Source: Gamsiella multidivaricata (Eukaryota > Mortierellomycota > Mortierellomycetes > Mortierellales > Mortierellaceae). Taken from it: DNA of 64,000 nt. How positions within the stretch are numbered: the first letter of the stretch is position 1; every line of letters begins with the position of its first letter. Location of the stretch: assembly GCF_025024155.1 (NCBI RefSeq), contig NW_026251799.1, forward strand, positions 1 to 64,000, given 5' to 3'. Below, piece after piece: positions 36,837 through 47,327 of the stretch. The position numbers were made by a program, and so were the translations under genes. The notes beneath the pieces were generated by a model, which saw only the letters and a program-made list of their open reading frames with translations, did no database searches and was not told the DNA's origin.

Positions 36837-39110
36837 ATGGCGGCGAACACACTCACCCTCTTCTGTGTCATCAGCGGTGAGCTCTCATCAAATGCGTTTC
36901 CGGTCGAGATATCCTCCGACAAGACCGTTGGTGCACTCAAGGACCTCATCAAGGCCGAAAAGCTAAGCGCGTTTGAACACATCGACGCCAACGACTTGGT
37001 GCTCTGGCGAGCCACAATCCCCATTGATGAGAATGCAGGGAACGAGAGCATCATCACGCTCGATGGTCTGGATGACAAGACGAAGCTAGGCAACCCAAGG
37101 ACATGCCTTTCCAAGCTGTTCCCTGAGAGCCCTGACGACAACACATACATCATTGTGCAGCCACCCCCGCCAGGTATGTCTTCGGCTCTCTACAGATTGA
37201 TGGTTGATATTCTGGCGCGTGTTATTTATGTTACGTTATTCTTTTTTTTTTTTTTTTTTCTTCCGATAGCTCTTAAAAGAAACCGAGAAGAGGATGCGGG
37301 TGGATATTATTGATCCTTTCTAACCACTTCTTGTCTTTCATTCAGTCATGAACACTGCTGGTGTTGCTAATGTTCTTGAGTACTTACCTTTGCCTGTACG
37401 CCATTCCCCTGTTAGCGCCCCCTCCCAAGAAGACCCGTCTTGATACGAGCTCGTTGAAGGATGCGATTGAGGGAGCTAGTCTTACGGGCAAGGCTACAGT
37501 GAATGGCCGGGTAGCCCTTTCTCGGCTTGACAGTAAAGAAAGAGTCTCTGTGCTTAGATTCCTTGGTTCCTCGGTTGACGAGGACAACAGTTACGTTTCG
37601 CTATCTACGATAGCGCTTGCCCTCCGAAATTCATCTTTCCAAGAAATTGAGATACTGTCCACACCTCCCGATTCCAGCGCTTTATTTCCTGTGGTCGGTA
37701 CAGAAGACCTATATGTTCGGCAAGCCTACAAGGACCTTTACCAAGAAGTTTCCATGAAATTTCAGGAGAGTCCTAGGAATAGGGCTCAGATGCACGTTGT
37801 TGTCACTGGAACATCAGGCATCGGAAAATCAGCCTTCCTTGTATACTTCACCATCCGACTTCTTGCTACAGGAAGTGACGACAATCCATCCATTGTGATT
37901 TTCCAGGAGAAAAGGGGATCCAAATGCTATGTATATGGAGGGCTATCTACTCTACGCTATGGAGACATCGAGGATTTTCGGCCCTTCCTCAATCTACCCG
38001 AAACGTGGTATTTAGTCGACAGCTCTCCAAACCCGCTGCTGGAGAGAGCAAGGACTATTATATCAGCATCGCCAAAGACACTACATTCCGAGATGAACCA
38101 ATATCAGGAAGTCGACAAACGAGTACCGTGGCATTACTATATGGCCCCATGGATGCTGGAGGAGTTAGAGCGGTGCCGGGCGGTGTTGAGGGCTTCAAAG
38201 TAGTTCCCAAGAACCTATGGGGGAACTCTACGGTATGGTAGGCGGCGTGCCAAGATATGTCCTTGAAACCCCAATGAATGTACTGAACCTCGGTCCCGGT
38301 GATACTGCCGGTGCCAAGAAGAGTGCGTGTGCACGCGTTTTGCAAGCCATCGATCTCGTCAGAGCTCCGCTGAGGATGATGCAATGTTTTGAGCAAGGGG
38401 GAGAGTCGCTAGGATATAGCAGCCGTCTACTTCACCGCTGGCCTACGGAGGATCACAAGGACTTTCGTTTGGAATGGGCGTCAACATATATCGCAGACGA
38501 AATCGGCAAATCACTGCAAGATGTTACTTGGCAACAAATCTTGGAAAAACTCATTGGCGTCAACGTCGGAACCGCTAAGGGACCTATGTTCGAGCTATAT
38601 GTACAACACATCTTTCGAAAGGGAGGCTACGAATTCCAAATCAAGGGTCTTCAAGATGGGTCGGATACCACTTTCAGAATCCTGGCCGATTCAAGCGTAG
38701 AGTTGTTCGATGAGATTTCCACAGTGGCCTCCAGGGACATTGTGCATACCAAAGACTTATAACTACGCTTGCATCGATCTACTATTGTCACCAGGACACT
38801 TGTTTCAAGTTACGGTATCCAAGAGACACGGCATAAAAGGGCCGCCGTTCTCGAAGCTCCTCGAAAATCTCATGGACAAAGGATAGATTCACTCCTCTGG
38901 AGACGCTCATCTAGTTTTTATTGTACCAAGCGAGATTTATGACAACTTCCCAGAGCAGAAGTACTTATCTACGACAGGGACAGTCTATAAGAGAGTCCCA
39001 AAGCTGATACGGCCGGTGAAGCAATTCGTGTTGAAGATTGATTTGAAATCAGCATCGACCGGCAAATCACCAGGGATCTGTGGCCCAGCTTATTGAGTGG
39101 AGACGCAGCG
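36837..39110 (+). pseudogene. Disrupted Crinkler (CRN) gene with P-loop NTPase-like body
   Basis: CRN proteins are host-directed or intergenomic-conflict effectors in oomycetes and early-diverging fungi. Exon 1 (36837-37173) encodes the CRN ubiquitin-like head (TLTLFCVISGELSSNAFPVE, ending IIVQPPPPG). Exon 2 (from 37416) continues APPPKKTRLD. A Walker A motif GTSGIGKSAFL and YYMAPWMLEELERCR follow. The frame then breaks: sequence passes from one frame to another around 38190-38225 (resuming at GELYGMVGGVPRYVLE) and again around 38700-38755 (resuming at YNYACIDLLLSPGHLFQVTV). There is an in-frame TAG after ENLMDKG near 38884. The tail FVLKIDLKS ends near 39056. The multiple lesions argue for a recent pseudogene; a poor assembly could mimic some of them. 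Confidence 0.82.
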
Positions 39111-39130
39111 TCTTCTCCCCATCACTGCAA

Positions 39131-39574
39131 TAGGACATGCATGTCAACATTAAGATTTTGGAAAAAATTACTGCGAACCGTGACATCTGCAAGAAGCCGT
39201 CTTTCAGACCAAGATAGTAGTATGTAGCTCCACGATAGTCTAGTGTACACTGTGATCCCACATTGCTTTTTTCTTCGTCTGTTGAGGAAGATGCATTCTG
39301 AGATCCCAGAACGCGAGCTCCGGCACAAAAAGCAGAAATTCACCATGTCTGAACAGTCAGCGGGCAAGATGCAGCGAGTCTAACTCGAACAGGGCTTTCC
39401 CGAGATCGTACCGTTAATCATAGTCATTATATTTCTAGCCGTATTTGTAGCTTACATGAATATACAACGTTCGAGCTTGCCCTCGCAAGCCCTTCTTATT
39501 TGACTGGACCAGGTAGACCAGGATTTGTGCATCTTTTTTTAAAAGTAGAGCATCTCATCTCATCTATGCGATGT
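39131..39574. other. No gene seen
   Basis: AT-rich spacer after the CRN pseudogene; short frames only. Confidence 0.4.
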
Positions 39575-40260
39575 TCAATAAAGCCACGGTACAGAGTTCG
39601 TAGTCCGTAGTCCGTAGTCCGTACCAGCAAACACAATCAGCTTGTTCTTGTTCTTGCTATTGAATTTTTGTCGATCTGATATTTCCAAACGCTGAGCTTT
39701 GTCCTCCGCCGTGGGGCAATCCCAAGTAGCAACCGCATCCTCGGTTCCGGACGCGTCCTCGTCCCCGTAGCCTTCAGAACTGATTTTGCTGCCTTGCTTA
39801 TTCTGCTCCAGTAGTACTGATCTGGTCGCAGCTGTCGGAGGGCCATGTCTCCAGACAGGAGCTTCTTTCGATCGCTTCTCAAGGCCTGTCGGGCGGTTTG
39901 AAGCGACGCATATGCCTTCACTTGGTCTACGGTCCACTGGGAAGCAGTTAGCTGCGACGTGATTGGTTGCGAATTACTACTCTGGAGTGCGTCGGTTTGA
40001 GAGGGGGCCTTGGTGTAGCGTCGTAGAGCGCTTGACTGACCAGAGTCTGGCATCTCTCCTTGTCGGCGACTGCCTTACGCAACCTCTTAATCTCCACCTC
40101 CTTCAGCTCCACCTGGGCCGCCATTGTCTGGACTTGATTCTGTACTTGATTCTGTACTGCGCGTGTAGTCAAGCCTGATGCCTCGAACTCTGTTGTCCAC
40201 TTTGACGCATCGGATCGGGAACTCCTATCTCGTTTGCGCTCATCGTACTTGTTCCTCACT
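39575..40260 (-). pseudogene. Decayed fragment, possibly of a TnpB/Fanzor-like (OrfB) protein
   Basis: Minus-strand frames read coding-like sequence in shifting frames: a coiled coil (AAQVELKEVEIKRLRKAVAD) at about 40100, then RQALRSDRKKLLSGDMALRQ, then, after a frame change, RQKFNSKNKNKLIVFAGTDY and GLRTT near 39610. The FAGTDYG end resembles the RuvC-I Asp motif of a fungal OrfB-like family I recall, but this recall is not secure. The fragment stops at a 3x GTAGTCC microrepeat. Two short perfect repeats (QNQVQNQVQ) are encoded near 40140. Confidence 0.35.
39598..39622. repeat. GTAGTCC heptamer, three copies
   Basis: Three tandem copies (cgtagtccgtagtccgtagtcc) at the breakpoint of the TnpB-like fragment. 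Confidence 0.85.
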
Positions 40261-41373
40261 ATGATGCGGACGGTCTACCGGGTCGACAAATATCATCCTA
40301 TCAGAAAATAGAGGGTATACCCAGTTAGCAGTATGTTTCAGCACAAGTCACCAAAAAGCCAGATAAGCGAGAGCGATTACATAATACGCACTAGTCGGCG
40401 AAGCGCAATCCATTTTCTTTATGTCGAAAAAGGCCTCACAATACAGTTCGCTTGTTCGTCCTGGCAACGTTAGCAATATCCGTGAAGGGTCTGCCGGCAG
40501 CCTCGTTTATGTCGAAATAGTCTGGTTCTGCTGTACAGAGGACTTCATAGATCCCTACTACTCCAAGGCGAAGGCCATGAAGAGAGGAAGCCGAGAGCTG
40601 AGGCGATAAATGTCGCGCAAAATGAGAGGTTAGGACCATGGGAGCACGCAAGGCAACGAGGACGGTACTTTGAGCCATCTTTGGTTCGTCACCTCTTGAG
40701 CGCGGATGGTCGAAGGGTGTTGGCGAGGTTGGCCACAACTTGAAGCTCCCGGCTTGTTAAGTCGTTGTTGCAGAATGCCGTCCTCTTGACCTAGCTTTTA
40801 ACTGGCAGAGTCGAATAACATGAAGACTCAAGCTTACTATCCAAGGGCCAGGAACCCAAACATGTGTCATCTTCATTTATTGAAATCTGTAAGGAGCTAA
40901 TTGTTGTAACTGACTGTGCGCTGTAAGCAGTCGAGCAGCCTTTTCTGCTGAGCTGCGCTTTGTTGCACAGGTTTGTTCGACAAACTTTAAGAGGGTTGTT
41001 CGCTGTATCCTAGAGCCTATTAAAGAGCGAAGTGCCCACAGTTACAAGCGAGCGACGGTCGTGGACATTAAGTTGCGCGCGGATCCATTTGAGTGAACGG
41101 GGTATTGCCACTTCATTGCCCGTTGCACACACATTTGTTTGAAAGAACAACATCCTCTTGTTTTGTTGCTGCTTCATGCTCATGCATATGTCTGCCTTGT
41201 TCGGATAACTAATGTAGTGCTGCGACGCTTCTTGTGAATAAGATGCCAGTAGTGAAAAAACATGCAAGACCATTGAGAGTTAGAATATGATTCTGTATCT
41301 AGTTACTTACAGCACAAGTTTGTCAAAGCAGAATCGTCATTAAAAACTTACGGTGTTGTAAGAATATAGACTG
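40261..41373. other. No supported gene
   Basis: A minus-strand frame near 40430-40600 (GLRLGVVGIYEVLCTAEPDY and following) looks protein-like but has no recognisable partners. The rest shows nothing. Confidence 0.35.
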
Positions 41374-41526
41374 TTAGGTCGCGCATGCGACAATACAGTT
41401 AATGTGATGGAGTACATCACATCCGTGGAGATAACTCTCACCGTTATATGATTTACAGTTTTTGACACACGCTTGAAAATTCTCATACGCCGCGGTAACC
41501 GAGGTGACCATAGCGAGAGCTGCCAT
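41374..41526 (-). CDS. Small cysteine-rich, possibly secreted protein (50 aa)
   Basis: The ATG at 41526 opens MAALAMVTSVTAAYENF, a short hydrophobic leader with a VTA|A cleavage-like site. The 37-residue mature part follows with five Cys (ACVKNC, then GCDV, NC and AC-stop). The upstream frame is open but only from GTG/TTG codons. A TATA-like element (CTATATAAAC on the minus strand at about 41641-41650) lies about 120 bp upstream, with three imperfect tandem repeats beyond it. The leader is at the short limit for a signal peptide and an odd Cys number is unusual, so this is a candidate only. It lies in the CRN-rich island, which fits an effector-type gene. Confidence 0.45.
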   Translation of the reverse strand: MAALAMVTSVTAAYENFQACVKNCKSYNGESYLHGCDVLHHINCIVACAT

Positions 41527-41640
41527 GATGATAAGAGTGGTGAGGAAGATGGGTCGTATAGTGAAGATGTTGAGCGGGATAGGCCGACTAGAGGAGGATT
41601 GCGATGAGGAAAGTGATGAAGGAAAACGTAAAAACACAAG

Positions 41641-41650
41641 GTTTATATAG
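41641..41650 (-). promoter_or_regulatory. TATA element of the small Cys-rich gene
   Basis: CTATATAAAC on the minus strand, about 115-125 bp before the proposed ATG. Confidence 0.5.
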
Positions 41651-41680
41651 CGTAGCGACTGGTTATCAGAAGAAAATCAG

Positions 41681-41820
41681 GGACGCTGGAAAGATCAAGA
41701 ACTTGCTGAGAAAAGGAAGGACGCCGAAAAAATCTAGGGCATGCTGAGAAAGGAGGGACGCTGAAAGATCTAGAGGACGGTGGTAAAAGGGTATGCTCAG
41801 AAAATGAGATACGCAGAAAT
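41681..41820. repeat. Imperfect tandem repeats upstream of the small Cys-rich gene
   Basis: Three to four divergent units of about 34-53 bp with the recurring order ggacgctg, aaagatct, tgctgagaaaa (41681-41714, 41715-41751, 41752-41804, partial after). They sit directly upstream of the TATA element. Confidence 0.7.
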
Positions 41821-43256
41821 GGCGTAAATAGTTGAAGAGGACAGTAGAAGCTATCCCTGATTATTCGACTCCACTGGTGTGTGGCAGCCAAGAGTTCATA
41901 GCGACGTTGCATTTTGATCCTTCGATGTCGACTCTTTCTATAGTCCTCGTAAATTCTAGCCTTTTAAACGTTGGATCATCCTCCGTCCTGTATGGTAAGA
42001 GTTGGTGTTATTGGAGCAATTCGTCGCACAGGTTGAAATATGGCAACGTGGTCCGTGGCCGAGCCAAGATCAATCTCTTGGCCGCAAGAGAGCCAGCTTA
42101 ATCCAGGGGGCGCGGAAAAATGCGCGTGCAGCTGTAGATATGTCCATAGTTGAACGTTGTTGCCTCCTCGGTGACGTTATTATGACCAGGAACCGCTTTG
42201 GTCTTTCGCTCTCTTGCTCTATCTCTCTCTCTCTCTCGCCCTCTCTTTTGCTTCTTCATTCTTTGTCTCGCTGCTCTCTCTTTCGCGCAACGTATTCTTC
42301 TCAGATCAACTACAGACCAGAATACTAGCAGCAAGGTAAAGCGCTTGGTGCGTCGTCCTTTGTGCCAGTTGAGAGAAAGTGTGGGTGTGGACTCTTCATA
42401 TTTGGATAGTCCTCCCGTATTACGGGGAGACATTCGCTATGGATTAAAAAGCTCTCGTTGTGGACTCGGGTGGGGATCAAACATCCTCATCAGCCAACCG
42501 CAGGACCGTTATGCAAGGACTTGTGGGTGGTGTGAGAGCGCAATGGTTGGACAACACACGTCGGTGGCGTCCTTTAGCAAAGGGGGCAACCGATGGCGCT
42601 TTAAGAGTGCTTCTCCCATTCACTGCCTGCCTGCTGCTTAACACTTACTGTTTAATTAGCATAGTAATCTAACGTAAGCAATTTGAGTTTTTACCAAGGC
42701 ATTGCGATCAGTCTCCAGTCCTGACTTCAAGAAGGGCCCCGTGTTTCTATTTTCCTCTCAAGGTTCGGATGTCCCAGCTGCCAGTATGACTGTTTGTGAA
42801 AGGGGTGGTACATGGCGATGCAGGTTCAAGCGTAGCGATGATAACACGTAATGTAACGCAAAGTCGCAATCCACCTTGCCCTCTCAACTGAATCAACTTG
42901 AGCTGCATGGAGACGTATTTTATGCTCTCTTTCAGGTGCACAGATTGACCACGATCGCCAACGCTAACATTCAGCACAAGAGGGAAACACCAGTTGAACT
43001 TCGGCAGTTTCCTATGCTCGGAACTCCCGACCGATATCTCGCAATGGTGGGCCGGACTCTTATCAAAGATTCAACTACTAACAAGTGAAAAATAAAAGCA
43101 CCATCCATTTCTCCTGTTATCATTAATTGCTATTCAGAATTGACTGTATTGACGTGCGGAGTAAACTCCGCAGGAACAGATGGGCGTCTTGAGGCACAGC
43201 CCGTTTGATTTTTAAGCAAAGCGCGCACCGACACGTCGCACTGGCCATGTTAAAAA
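41821..43256. other. No supported gene
   Basis: Includes a TCTC microsatellite (about 42218-42245). Several short frames exist on both strands; none is recognisable. Confidence 0.4.
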
Positions 43257-44220
43257 TTAATTTAATATTTCGACAGGGCACCTACTTTTTTGGACGAAGT
43301 ACGACATGAACGACTCATGCAGCGAGGAAAGCCTCGCTCCACTGGAAAACTGCCCAAGACCAATCGCAATCATGACCTTGTTGGCTTCTTTCCTTCTGTA
43401 GCCAATCGAACCTCCAACCAACTTTAGCAGGCGATTGATTATGCTTTTGTACTCGGCGTCCCTGGCCCTTCGGGCGTCCCACTTGTGCCCTTTGAAGTGC
43501 ATGTTATTGCTAGCCTCCTTAACAGTCCAGTCAGTCCAATTGAACTGGTGCATTATGTTATAAGCCGAGCCTATGATAATCAACGAACACATCCATATCG
43601 TCCAGAGCGACCTGAAGGCGAGTCTTTGACAGAACATTGTAATTGGTTTCTTGTATGTCAGCGGCGGCAGACATGAACTCGTTTACAGCGCCTTGGGAGA
43701 TATTCTTGAGAATAGACCTCATCTGCGTAGGGGCTTGAAGGTGGGTGGCGAGAATCCTTCGATGGGAACCTCCTTCTCGACGGTGCGGTCGTGGAGAATG
43801 AGTTCGACTACCTGCATCTCCTGGTGCATCTCTTGGTGCATCTCTTGGTGCATCTCTTTGGTCATTAACTACTGACACCGTTTCTTCGTAATCCAGGTCA
43901 GATTCGTCGTCGTCGTCGCCCACATATCGTTATCGAGTTGTACTTAACCACGAAATCGTTCTCTTTCAGTTGTTGGAAAGCTCCTTCGTATTGCTCGCAA
44001 CCTGTTATCCCGTGGGCGACCTCGACCATCGCTGGCAAAAGCCCTTTGCTACTGATCATGCTGAGATAGTTCAGGATAGAGAAGTCCTTCTGATCGGCGA
44101 TGGTTTCTTCATATCGTCCCCTGAGCTCTTGTTGAAGACAATTGAATTGGGTCCGCCTTTGTCTCAACTCCCAAACCTAGTAATTGAGTGTTCTGGTACT
44201 CAGAGAGGATGGGCTCGAGA
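43257..44220 (-). pseudogene. Decayed TnpB/Fanzor-like (OrfB zinc-ribbon family) protein, zinc ribbon missing
   Basis: Three minus-strand frames carry one protein: GRYEETIADQKDFSILNYLS and GLLPAMVEVAHGITG (about 44100-43980); then SILKNISQGAVNEFMSAAAD (about 43700); then KGHKWDARRARDAEYKSIIN, KLVGGSIGYRRKEANKVMIA and GLGQFSSGARLSSLHESFMS (43500-43270). From memory, the last block precedes a GYxVVGxNEYYTSKKCPxC zinc ribbon in fungal OrfB/Fanzor-like proteins; here the sequence ends at YFVQK and the ribbon is gone. A short in-frame repeat encodes APRDAPRDAPGD. Frame changes near 43920 and 43600 mark decay. The family link is recall, not a search result. Confidence 0.4.
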
Positions 44221-45014
44221 CGCGTGTATGTGGGAACAAAAGTGTTGAGATTTTTTTTTTAGTTTACAGCGCCAGTTTCAATTGGATTGAATACAAAATG
44301 GGACTGTTAAGGAGGCTCGACTGTACGTAAACTTTCTGAATACCCCCTCCCTTCCCCGGAGCATTTTTGTGTTTCTATTCCATGCGTTCCTCCTGTCCAA
44401 TTGAACGTCTCGCTGCTACTGCTGCTTCTTTTCTTTTTATATCTGCAGCAGTGTGTATGCAGATGTAGCTTGTATATTGACATGATAGACATGCTGCCGT
44501 GAGCCCCTTCTTTTTTTCTTTTTTTTTTTGCTCTTAGAGAAGTACAGTAGAAATCACACGGGTACCCATCATAGTCAGCCCGCATCACATCATGCCATAG
44601 AGGGGGGGAGGGGGGGATGTAATGAGCAAGGGTGCCAATTACCCCAACCATTCAATGGATCGGTTTCTGGCGACGCGTAAAAATAAAATATAAAATTCGG
44701 TCATCGTTTTTTTACGTGCCAAGTACGTGTCAAGTACGTGCCAAATGGGTCATAACTAAGGGGCCCTTCACGCGAATCTGCTTTGCCCGTTTTTCAGCCC
44801 GGGGTCGATTGCATCCTGTGACCAATTGACTGGTTCGCCACAATGGAGTCGCTCTTGTTTGCTGACAAAACTGAACGATGAAGTTTATTGTTCCTTGTGA
44901 AGAGGACTCAACACAAGTGGTGGTGGGAGGGATCTTTTGATCCGAGTGAATGTGCCTCCTGGTCCTCCCCTGTCCACTGGTGGGTTTGGTTTTATACAAA
45001 AAATATATATACAA
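44221..45014. other. Intergenic stretch with an 11-bp tandem repeat
   Basis: No gene. Three copies of an 11-mer (tacgtgccaag / tacgtgtcaag / tacgtgccaaa) at 44713-44745, an AG/GGG run near 44601-44616 and a T tract near 44511-44529. Confidence 0.5.
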
Positions 45015-45416
45015 TTACAACACCTCGCCGACGACCTCCTGCAACGCCGCAGCTGTCTTTCCTTTGCCACTCTGCTCAGCCGCAGTCGCCTCTGACAACC
45101 ATGTGTTCTTGTCGATTGAATGGAGTGCAGTGACGCCGTGCTGCGAATGGTCGTGGTTCTCGGTGCAGGCCGGGCCAGCAGGGTTCTTGAAAACTGTGAC
45201 GCCCCTGACAAGAAGGTCCTTCAGCTTGCCCTGATCCGCGCCCCAGTGCTCCTCAACCTCGGCCGCCTTCACCCAGAGCTGATATGAGCCTGGGTTTGAC
45301 TGGCGGGCATCCGCAAAAAGACGACGACGCTTGCCTGCGTCAGATTCCTCGAGTGCCTGCTTGTAGAACTCCTGGGCAGAGAGAGGACCGTTGAGGGGGG
45401 TGCCGGCAAAAGACAT
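45015..45416 (-). CDS. Stand-alone Prp6-like HAT/TPR-repeat protein (133 aa)
   Basis: Single exon with an ATG at 45416. The body resembles two HAT (half-a-TPR) units of the U5/tri-snRNP splicing factor Prp6: ARQSNPGSYQLWVKAAEVEE, then KLKDLLVRGVTVF, then KNTWLSEATAAEQSGKGKTA and ALQEVVGEVL. In Prp6 the same order is read as WxxAAxLEE, KxxxIIxRGxxxL, REQWLxxAExxExAG. A normal Prp6 is about 900 aa, so this is either a small derived protein or an expressed fragment. TATATA sequences lie about 95-115 bp upstream on the minus strand. Function unknown. Confidence 0.6.
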   Translation of the reverse strand: MSFAGTPLNGPLSAQEFYKQALEESDAGKRRRLFADARQSNPGSYQLWVKAAEVEEHWGADQGKLKDLLVRGVTVFKNPAGPACTENHDHSQHGVTALHSIDKNTWLSEATAAEQSGKGKTAAALQEVVGEVL

Positions 45417-46124
45417 GGTGAATGAGCTGAGGTGGAAGGAATGAGAATGCGTGGGATAATAAAAAAGGTGGAGAGATGAATGAGAAAGATGAACTGGTCC
45501 AGAGGCTCTTTATATACATATATAATCTATCTGTTCCTACCCTTTGGTTCGGCAGTTTTCTATTCTGTGTGCCATGCTTCGTGTGCGCATGATCATGTTA
45601 CAGCTGATACGCGGGTCTTTTTTTCCCTCCTCAAACGATGTCATTTACTCATCCGCCCACCAAAAGGCGTACTGTACTCGGCACGCGCGCACACGCACAC
45701 ACACACACACAGATGACGAGGAGTAACTCTTCTGCTTGAACACGGATGCCTGCCAAAAATGGGTGGATACAAATACCAGTACAGTGCGGGACATCTAGTC
45801 CCGACAGTAAATTTTTGTGAGAGGAGGAATTCCTATTAGCTTTGAGGGACGAACAATAGCTGCAAAATTATTTAATAGAAATGTTTGCCAACCCTTCCTC
45901 CTCCTTTCTATTTTTTCCTTTTATCGATCCGGCCCTGGTTGATGAGAAATAGGGCGCTGAAGTTCTATATGCTGGGGCCAAAACGGGACAAATCCCAGTG
46001 CTCTGATTGGTCAACTTTAATTCTTTTGTTTATCAAGGCCCCACAACACCCGCCAGTTCTCAGCAATGCGCCTGTGAGACCTATACTTCCTCACATTCTA
46101 AGCCTTCAGGTTCTGCGTTTTGAG
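45417..46124. other. Intergenic, with a short AC microsatellite and a hairpin
   Basis: An AC/CA microsatellite lies at about 45688-45711. A short hairpin (gggac-atcta-gtccc) lies near 45788-45803, and its surrounding sequence recurs inverted near 46418-46438. No gene seen. Confidence 0.45.
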
Positions 46125-46243
46125 CAGAGATCTATGCTGGTTGATTTTTTTTGTTAGACCTTGTCAATTATGAATATTTTGTTAAGCAAAGCTCCTGTAG
46201 TTGATAAGTTCTAACCAAAAAAATCAACCAGCACAGATCTCTG
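46125..46243. mobile_element. hAT-type MITE, copy 1
   Basis: A 119-bp element with terminal inverted repeats of about 26 bp (CAGAGATCTATGCTGGTTGA at the left; complement at the right, one mismatch). It is flanked by a perfect 8-bp direct repeat GTTTTGAG (46117-46124 and 46244-46251). An 8-bp target duplication and a CAG...CTG terminus are the hallmarks of hAT transposons. Internal sequence is too short to code. A relative lies at 49461-49584. Confidence 0.85.
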
Positions 46244-46251
46244 GTTTTGAG

Positions 46252-47327
46252 GCGGGTTCAAACATACGCGTTTATTCGCTGCAACCAGTCGCATATGTGT
46301 TTTTTGCTTGGTGACACGTCCCAGGGTAAGGAAGAAGAGAGGGGATGAGTGAGATGATCCCTCCAATGTTAATAGGGACTGCTATGAAGTCAAAACGGGA
46401 CAAAATTCACGTAAGTCGCGACTAGATGTCCTGCACTTACAGTCCCCCAATCAGATTGCTCCAAACATGCCAAAAAATATATGGGCCGTCGCTAGTAGTG
46501 AAATTTTTGCACAACTAGCGACGGGGGACTGTATGCTCAGAGGAGCGAGACCTTGCATGTCAAAAGGCCTGAGAGCCGGTGTGGTTCAGACATCCTGCTG
46601 TGTGCAACAAGCATTGGTTGCAGTCAATTGCACAAGGTTGCTTCTGCTACTTTCAGCTCGTCTAAGGACTCTCTCTCGCCTTTGTCTCTCGCTTTCAGAG
46701 TCCAGAGTAGCTGCTATGTAGGCGGCTTCCCTTACAAGGTCTTCTGCTTCTCCAGTACTGACTACACCTTGCGTCGTCCTGAAGTCGTGCCCTCTCGGTT
46801 CAGAACGTCCTACTGAAAACGACCATCTCGTCGATAATGAACATAGCCAGGAACCTAGAGGCATCGAGGCAGAATACATTCATACCCACCGAGCATGCAT
46901 GGGCAAGGAGACTTGGTCAGAGCTTCTTTTTTCTCTTTGAGACTACAGAGAGCGACCTTGGATTGCAGGTGTCTTCTCTGTGGATTCCTCGTTCCTTGTC
47001 CTTATAAACTCCTCTGTTTAAGTCGCGTACACCCACCAAGACTGAAAGAGCTATATCAAAGAAGCTAGATGTCAGCGTCAGCTATCAAAAAGTCTGACAA
47101 AATTAGATAAGGAGAGAGATTCCTTAACGGCAACGCTTTTCTTTTGTGCCCAAAAGAACCTCATGAATCCCAAGCTGTCAACGCTTTTTGGATGTACATC
47201 ATCATCTGACAAGCTGACTTCTGAAAACCTTTGAGTTTTATTTGACTAGCCAAAACGCTGAATAGCAGCAGCACCCGCAGGCATAGCTGATGACTTCCAC
47301 TATCCCTTGCAGTAACTTTGGACATTT
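46252..47327. other. Intergenic, with a strong inverted repeat
   Basis: An inverted repeat CCGTCGCTAGT...ACTAGCGACGG lies at about 46483-46526, with a loop of about 20 nt. Direct repeats of aaaacgggacaaa occur here (about 46390) and at 45980. No gene is supported. Confidence 0.4.
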
